Source of the DNA: Reyranella sp. CPCC 100927
Lineage (GTDB): Bacteria; Pseudomonadota; Alphaproteobacteria; Reyranellales; Reyranellaceae
Reading direction: 5' to 3'
Assembly: GCF_007859315.1 (NCBI RefSeq)
Contig: NZ_VOHA01000001.1
Span: forward strand, 186,001 to 250,000
Length of the DNA stretch: 64,000 bases
Part shown: in pieces, positions 59,884-64,000 of the stretch
Numbering within the stretch: the first letter of the stretch is position 1
How the letters are laid out: the number at the start of each line of letters is the position of its first letter
Position numbers and translations under genes: made by a program
Notes under the pieces: generated by a model
The model's database searches: none
Seen by the model: only the letters and a program-made list of their open reading frames with translations
Told to the model about the DNA's origin: nothing

Positions 59884-62800
59884 ATGCCTCGCAAGCCCGC
59901 CGCTGCGGCCAAGCCGGCCGCCACTCCCGCACCCGCTCCGCGCGCCCGCGCCAAGAGCGAGGCTGCCCCGTCACCAACTGCTGTTGCCGCTGTCGGCGGC
60001 GAGAACAAGCCGCTGAAGCATCTGTGGCTGATCGACGGATCGGGTTACATTTTCCGCGCCTATCACGCGCTGCCGCCGATGAACCGGCCCGATGGTACGC
60101 CGGTCAATGCCGTGTACGGCTTCTGCACCATGATCACCAAGTTCCTGCTGGAGCGGCCGGAGATCGACCACATCGCCGTTATCCACGACCACAGCGAGCG
60201 CACGTTTCGTAACGAGATCTATCCGGAATACAAGGCACACCGGCCCGAGCTGCCCGAAGCGCTGGTGCCGCAGTTCCCGCTGCTGCGCGAGGCCAATCGC
60301 ATGTTCGGCCTGCCGTGCATCGAGATGCCGGGCTACGAGGCCGATGACCTGATCGCGACCTACGCCCGCGTGGCGGTCGCCGCCGGCGCCGATGTCACCA
60401 TCGTCTCGTCCGACAAGGATCTGATGCAGCTGGTGGGCGACAAGGTCTCGATGTACGACCCGATCAAGCTGCGCACCCTGGGCCGCGATGCCGTCATCGA
60501 GAAGTTCGGTGTCGGGCCGGAGAAGGTGATCGACGTACAGGCGCTGGCCGGCGACAGCACCGACAACGTACCCGGCGTACCCGGTATCGGGATCAAGACC
60601 GCGGCCCAGCTGATTACCGAGTACGGCGATCTCGAAACGCTGCTGCAACGCGCCGGCGAGATCAAGCAGCCCAAGCGGCGCGAGGCCTTGCAGGTCAACG
60701 CCGAGCTGGCCCGCGTCTCGCGCCGGCTGGTGACGTTGACCGACACCGTGCCGATCACGGAACAGCCGGATACGTTCGATAAGAAGCTGCCGGATCTCGA
60801 CAAGCTGATTCCCTGGCTGGAGAAGCAGGGTTTCCGCTCGCTGCTGGCGAAGTACGGCGCCATGAAAGGCGCCCCTGCCAGGGGCACGCCGGCAGCGGAC
60901 GGCGGATCCGAGCCGGATCCCATCGCCGCTGAGCAGGCACTGGCACCGGCCTTTGCGACCGAGGGCAATGAAGCATCGGCAGCCAATGCCAATACCGGCG
61001 ACTCGCAGACGGCCGGCAACCTCGATTGGCGCCTGCCGCGCAAGAAGCCGTTCGGTGCCGCCGACTATGAGCTGGTGACCAGCCTCAAGACGCTCGACGA
61101 TGTCATCAAATCGGCGCATGCCGCGGGTGTGCTGGCGATTGCGTGTCGCACCGATTCGTCCAGTCCGCTCGACGGCAACCTGGTGGGCATCGCCCTGGCG
61201 CTGCCCGATGGTCCGGTTGCCGACGTCGGCGCCGGCCGCCGCCGCGCCGTCTATGTGCCGCTGGCGCATCGTCCGCCGGGTCCCGTCGGATCGGCCCAGG
61301 GCGCGCTGGATCTGGGCGGCGGTTCCACCGCGCCGGCGGAGGGTGCCAAGGCGGATCTGCTGCCCGGCCAGCTGCCGCAGGCCGACGTTCTCGCGCGCCT
61401 GAAGCCGCTGCTGGAAGACCCGGGCGTTTTGAAGGTGGGGCAGAACATCAAGCCCCATTGGACCGTGCTGGGCCGCCACGGCGTCGCGCTGACGCCGATC
61501 GACGATGCCATGCTGCTGTCGTTCGTGCTCGAAGGCGGGCTGCATGGGCACGGTACCAGCGAAATCGCCGAGCGTTTCCTGGGCGTGCAGACCACGAAGC
61601 TTAGCGACGTCGTGGGCAGCGGCGCCAAGCAGGTGACATTCGACCGCGTGGCGATGGACAAGGCGCGCGACTACGCGGCCGAGGACGTCGACGTCACGAT
61701 GCAGTTGTGGCTGGCGCTGAAGCCGCGGATCGCTGCGGAGCGCGTGGCGACGCTGTACGAAACCATCGAGCGACCGCTGATTCCGGTGCTGGCCACGATG
61801 GAAAGCGCCGGTGTGAAGGTTGACGCCACCGAACTGCGCCGGTTGAGCAGCGATTTCGAACGCCGCATGGCAGCGCTCGAGGCCGACCTGCACAAGCTCG
61901 CCGGCCGTGAGTTCAATGTCGGCTCGCCCAAGCAGCTGGGCGAGATCCTGTTCGACGAAATGAAGCTGCCCGGCGGCAAGCGCAACAAGAGCGGCACCTG
62001 GAGCACGGATGCCAGCGTGCTGGAAGAGCTGGCGGAGCAGGGGCACGAGCTGCCGGGCAAGCTGCTGGAACACCGCCAGCTCGCCAAGCTGAAAGGCACG
62101 TACACCGATGCGCTGGTGGCGGAGATCAATCCCAAGACCCGGCGCGTGCACACGTCCTACATGATGACCGGTGCCGCGACCGGACGCCTGGCATCGACCG
62201 ATCCCAACCTGCAGAACATCCCGGTGCGCACCGAGGATGGCCGCAAGATCCGCAAGGCGTTCATCGCCGAGGCCGGCCACAAGCTCTTGAGCGCCGACTA
62301 TTCGCAGATCGAGCTGCGCCTGCTGGCGCACGTGGCCGACATCGCGTCGCTGAAAGAAGCCTTCGAACGCGGTGACGACATCCATGCCATCACGGCCGCG
62401 GAGGTGTTCAACATCCCGGCCAAGGGCATGGATCCGCTGGTGCGCCGGCGCGCCAAGGCGATCAATTTTGGTATCATCTATGGCATCTCGCCGTTCGGGC
62501 TGGCGGCCCAGCTCGGCATCCCGCAGGGCGAAGCGCGCACCTACATCGATACCTACTTCAAGCGTTATCCCGGCATTCGCGATTACATGGAGCGCACCAA
62601 GGCGTTCTGCCGCAAGACCGGCTATGTGCAGACGCCGTTCGGTCGCAAGGTCCACCTGGCCTGGATCAATGACAAGAACCCGGCACACCGCAGCTTCCAT
62701 GAACGGGCCGCGATCAATGCGCCGCTGCAGGGCGGTGCCGCCGACATCATCAAGCGCGCCATGATCCGCCTGCCTGGCGCCCTACGCGCGGCGTCGCTGG

Positions 62801-62970
62801 AGACGCGCATGCTGCTGCAGGTGCACGACGAGCTGGTCTTCGAGGCACCCGAGGCCGAGATCAAACGCGCCTCGGCCGTGATCCAGGAGACCATGCAGCA
62901 CGCCGCTCGCCTGTCGGTGCCGCTGGTGGTCGAGGTCGGATCTGGCGTTACGTGGGCCGAAGCACACTGA
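59884..62970 (+). CDS. polA: DNA polymerase I, with degenerate 3'-5' exonuclease motifs
   Basis: The 1028-residue protein has the 5' nuclease (residues ~55-340: WLIDGSGYIFRAYHALPPMN and DSTDNVPGVPGIGIKTAA), a low-complexity linker, an exonuclease-like domain (~400-600) and the polymerase domain (~640-1028). The polymerase part holds SADYSQIELRLLAHVAD (motif A, ~802), RRRAKAINFGIIYGIS (motif B) and QVHDELVFE (motif C, ~979). In the exonuclease region the usual DxE reads AIACRTDSS near residue 417, and the second aspartate is lost in VGQNIKPHW (~517). Only YAAEDVDVT (~596) keeps its acidic residues, so proofreading is probably absent. An Ala/Pro/Lys-rich N-terminal extension precedes the nuclease. 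The ATG at 59884 is preferred over 59839. Confidence 0.95.
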   Translation: MPRKPAAAAKPAATPAPAPRARAKSEAAPSPTAVAAVGGENKPLKHLWLIDGSGYIFRAYHALPPMNRPDGTPVNAVYGFCTMITKFLLERPEIDHIAVIHDHSERTFRNEIYPEYKAHRPELPEALVPQFPLLREANRMFGLPCIEMPGYEADDLIATYARVAVAAGADVTIVSSDKDLMQLVGDKVSMYDPIKLRTLGRDAVIEKFGVGPEKVIDVQALAGDSTDNVPGVPGIGIKTAAQLITEYGDLETLLQRAGEIKQPKRREALQVNAELARVSRRLVTLTDTVPITEQPDTFDKKLPDLDKLIPWLEKQGFRSLLAKYGAMKGAPARGTPAADGGSEPDPIAAEQALAPAFATEGNEASAANANTGDSQTAGNLDWRLPRKKPFGAADYELVTSLKTLDDVIKSAHAAGVLAIACRTDSSSPLDGNLVGIALALPDGPVADVGAGRRRAVYVPLAHRPPGPVGSAQGALDLGGGSTAPAEGAKADLLPGQLPQADVLARLKPLLEDPGVLKVGQNIKPHWTVLGRHGVALTPIDDAMLLSFVLEGGLHGHGTSEIAERFLGVQTTKLSDVVGSGAKQVTFDRVAMDKARDYAAEDVDVTMQLWLALKPRIAAERVATLYETIERPLIPVLATMESAGVKVDATELRRLSSDFERRMAALEADLHKLAGREFNVGSPKQLGEILFDEMKLPGGKRNKSGTWSTDASVLEELAEQGHELPGKLLEHRQLAKLKGTYTDALVAEINPKTRRVHTSYMMTGAATGRLASTDPNLQNIPVRTEDGRKIRKAFIAEAGHKLLSADYSQIELRLLAHVADIASLKEAFERGDDIHAITAAEVFNIPAKGMDPLVRRRAKAINFGIIYGISPFGLAAQLGIPQGEARTYIDTYFKRYPGIRDYMERTKAFCRKTGYVQTPFGRKVHLAWINDKNPAHRSFHERAAINAPLQGGAADIIKRAMIRLPGALRAASLETRMLLQVHDELVFEAPEAEIKRASAVIQETMQHAARLSVPLVVEVGSGVTWAEAH

Positions 62971-62977
62971 GGGTCAC

Positions 62978-63057
62978 GTCATTCCGAGCGAAGCGAGGAA
63001 TCTCCGGCGAGCCGAGACTCCCTTTCGAGGAGATGTCTCGCTACGCTCGACATGACG
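62978..63057. repeat. Palindromic repeat between polA and the GST gene
   Basis: An 80-base element starts GTCATTCCGAGCGAAGCGAG and ends with CGCTACGCTCGACATGAC, so GTCAT...ATGAC form the outer arms. Two internal hairpins share the CGAGCGAAGCGAG motif, typical of short dispersed palindromes (BIME/REPIN-like) in Proteobacteria. A similar GTCATCCCGAGCG element lies at 63775-63880. Confidence 0.7.
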
Positions 63058-63081
63058 GACGGGGCTGACAGGAGCTATTCC

Positions 63082-63711
63082 ATGCTGAAGATCTACGGCC
63101 GCGCCAACTCGATCAACGTGCAGAAGGCGTTGTGGGTGGCAGACGAGTGCGGGCTGGCCTACGAGCGAACCGATGTCGGCGGTGCTTTCGGCGGCAACGA
63201 CCAGCCGTGGTATCGCGCGATGAATCCCAACGGCACCGTGCCGACCATCGATGACGGCGGCTATATCCTCTGGGAGTCGAACGCGATCGTGCGCTATCTC
63301 GCATCGACCCATGCTGCCGGCACGTTGTGGCCCAAGGAACCCAAGCCGCGTGGCGAAGCCGACCGGTGGATGGACTGGCAGCTGTCGGTGATCGCGTCGG
63401 GCATGACAACGCTGTTCTGGGGCTGGATCCGCACGCCGCCGGAGAAGCGTGACCTGGAGGCCATGGAAAAGGCGCGCGTCGCCACCGCCGATTTGTGGTC
63501 CCGCCTCGACGGTCATCTCGCCGACCGGGCCTATGTAGCCGGCGATCACTTTACCATGGGCGATATTCCGGCCGGAGCCATGGCCTATCGCTGGTTCAAC
63601 CTGCCGTTCGCGCGGGAAGGACTGCCGGCGATGCCGCACCTGCGCGCCTGGTATGACCGTCTGGCGGCACGCCCGGCCTACCAGAAGCACGTCATGATCA
63701 AGATGACCTGA
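63082..63711 (+). CDS. Glutathione S-transferase family protein
   Basis: The 209-residue protein has the thioredoxin-like domain LKIYGRANSINVQKALWVAD with the Ser/Asn typical of theta/beta-like active sites, NPNGTVPTIDDGGYILWESN (cis-proline and Glu-Ser), and a helical C-terminal domain with AGDHFTMGDIPAGAMAYRW, the N-capping box. AGGAG eight bases upstream supports the ATG at 63082. It is flanked on both sides by long palindromic repeats. The substrate is unknown; relatives detoxify electrophiles. Confidence 0.88.
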   Translation: MLKIYGRANSINVQKALWVADECGLAYERTDVGGAFGGNDQPWYRAMNPNGTVPTIDDGGYILWESNAIVRYLASTHAAGTLWPKEPKPRGEADRWMDWQLSVIASGMTTLFWGWIRTPPEKRDLEAMEKARVATADLWSRLDGHLADRAYVAGDHFTMGDIPAGAMAYRWFNLPFAREGLPAMPHLRAWYDRLAARPAYQKHVMIKMT

Positions 63712-63774
63712 TTTCCGCCCGCGCGAAGCGGGGCGTCAGGGCCTGGTACCCGGAATCACGCGTCACTGATACCG

Positions 63775-63880
63775 CTGTCATCCCGAGCGCAGCGAGGGAT
63801 CTTCTGCAAGCGACGCACGGGTGCGCCTGCATCGAAAGATCCCTCTCCTGAGCCTGCCGAAGGGGCGCTCGGGATGACAG
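63775..63880. repeat. Palindromic repeat downstream of the GST gene
   Basis: A 106-base element begins CTGTCATCCCGAGCG and ends CGCTCGGGATGACAG, a perfect 15-bp outer inverted repeat. Inside are arms around GATCTTTCG/CGAAAGATC-like pairs. GTCATCCCGAGCGCAGCGAG elements are common dispersed repeats in Alphaproteobacteria. It may also end transcription of the GST gene. Confidence 0.8.
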
Positions 63881-63910
63881 TCCCAAGTCACACTCGAGCG
63901 ATAGCGGGTA

Positions 63911-64000
63911 CTAGGCCAGCCGATAGATCTTCGCCGGCACAACGCGGCCACGGATGGCCTGTTCGCCGACGAAGACGGGAGTAGCGCTGAGCGCCGTCGG
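63911..64000 (-). CDS. C-terminal fragment of an unidentified gene at the right edge
   Basis: An open minus-strand frame enters from the right edge and stops with TAG at 63913-63911. The visible 29 residues include ALSATPVFVGEQAIRGRVVP and end AKIYRLA. The GEQ-x-x-RGRVVPAKIYRL end resembles the tail of class III adenylate/guanylate cyclase domains (last strand LRG...PV.VY.L), but too little is visible to be sure. Confidence 0.5.
   Translation of the reverse strand, partial: PTALSATPVFVGEQAIRGRVVPAKIYRLA

Noticed and set aside
59971-62700. Long minus-strand open frame of about 900 codons opposite polA
   Set aside because: It is antisense to a gene with complete polymerase motifs; its His/Arg/Gln-rich composition is the usual mirror of high-GC coding DNA and shows no domain.

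Overview
The window looks like chromosomal DNA of a high-GC alphaproteobacterium. The evidence is GC-rich codon use, several TctC/Bug-type solute-binding proteins, a MacAB-type efflux operon, a taurine/sulfonate operon, a DprE1/DprE2 pair, an S4-domain/Suv3-like helicase pair, and short Proteobacteria-type palindromic repeats between genes. A Rhodospirillales- or Reyranella-like host is my guess from these gene families; nothing in the window proves it. Most of the sequence is core or ordinary metabolic DNA. The first ~1.1 kb is visibly AT-richer and looks acquired.

Layout. 1-1078 (minus) is the N-terminal part of an anti-phage dCTP/dCMP deaminase (AvcD/DcdV family). It runs off the left edge just before its expected zinc-binding motif, and its promoter region carries two perfect palindromes. 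1.2-7.4 kb holds an aldehyde dehydrogenase and SDR pair, a 2',3'-cyclic phosphodiesterase, a TctC protein, an overlapping fructosamine-kinase-like/LMW-phosphatase pair (probable deglycation unit) and a sirtuin. 7.5-11.7 kb is a poorly known envelope block: a caspase-like C13 peptidase, a polytopic membrane protein, three overlapping membrane-anchored proteins of unknown function and tRNA-Thr(CGT). 12.0-16.8 kb is a macA-macB-outer-membrane-channel efflux operon. 16.9-28.1 kb carries a 52-residue small ORF, a membrane protein, a divergent methionyl-tRNA synthetase with KFSTS in place of KMSKS, a lactate-permease homologue and assorted enzymes.

28.2-38.1 kb is an envelope-export region: a Wzc-like tyrosine kinase, a type I secretion ABC transporter, a very short HlyD-like adaptor, a secreted protein, an outer-membrane barrel and a Wza-like lipoprotein, with no glycosyltransferase in sight. 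It is followed by a PPP-family phosphatase homologue that has lost most metal ligands. 39.1-44.8 kb holds the DprE2/DprE1 epimerase pair, an Hsp15-like S4 protein and a Suv3-like RNA helicase. 44.9-49.5 kb is a sulfonate/taurine uptake operon (ATPase, binding protein, two permeases, TauD dioxygenase), one permease of which carries an 80-bp palindromic repeat inside its reading frame.

49.7-64 kb contains a methyltransferase, an FAD/NAD(P)-binding protein, serine acetyltransferase, pterin dehydratase, a zincin, a mismatch DNA glycosylase, two tandem TctC paralogues, a long acyl-CoA dehydrogenase, a threonine-synthase-like enzyme, DNA polymerase I with degenerate proofreading residues, and a GST gene between two long palindromic repeats. 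The right edge cuts a minus-strand gene.

I did not find one clear-cut undescribed multi-gene system. The strongest leads are the truncated defence gene at the left edge, the export cluster with its mini-HlyD, the C13 peptidase/membrane-protein block, the pseudo-phosphatase and the proofreading-deficient PolA. All function calls come from reading motifs by eye; no search was run.
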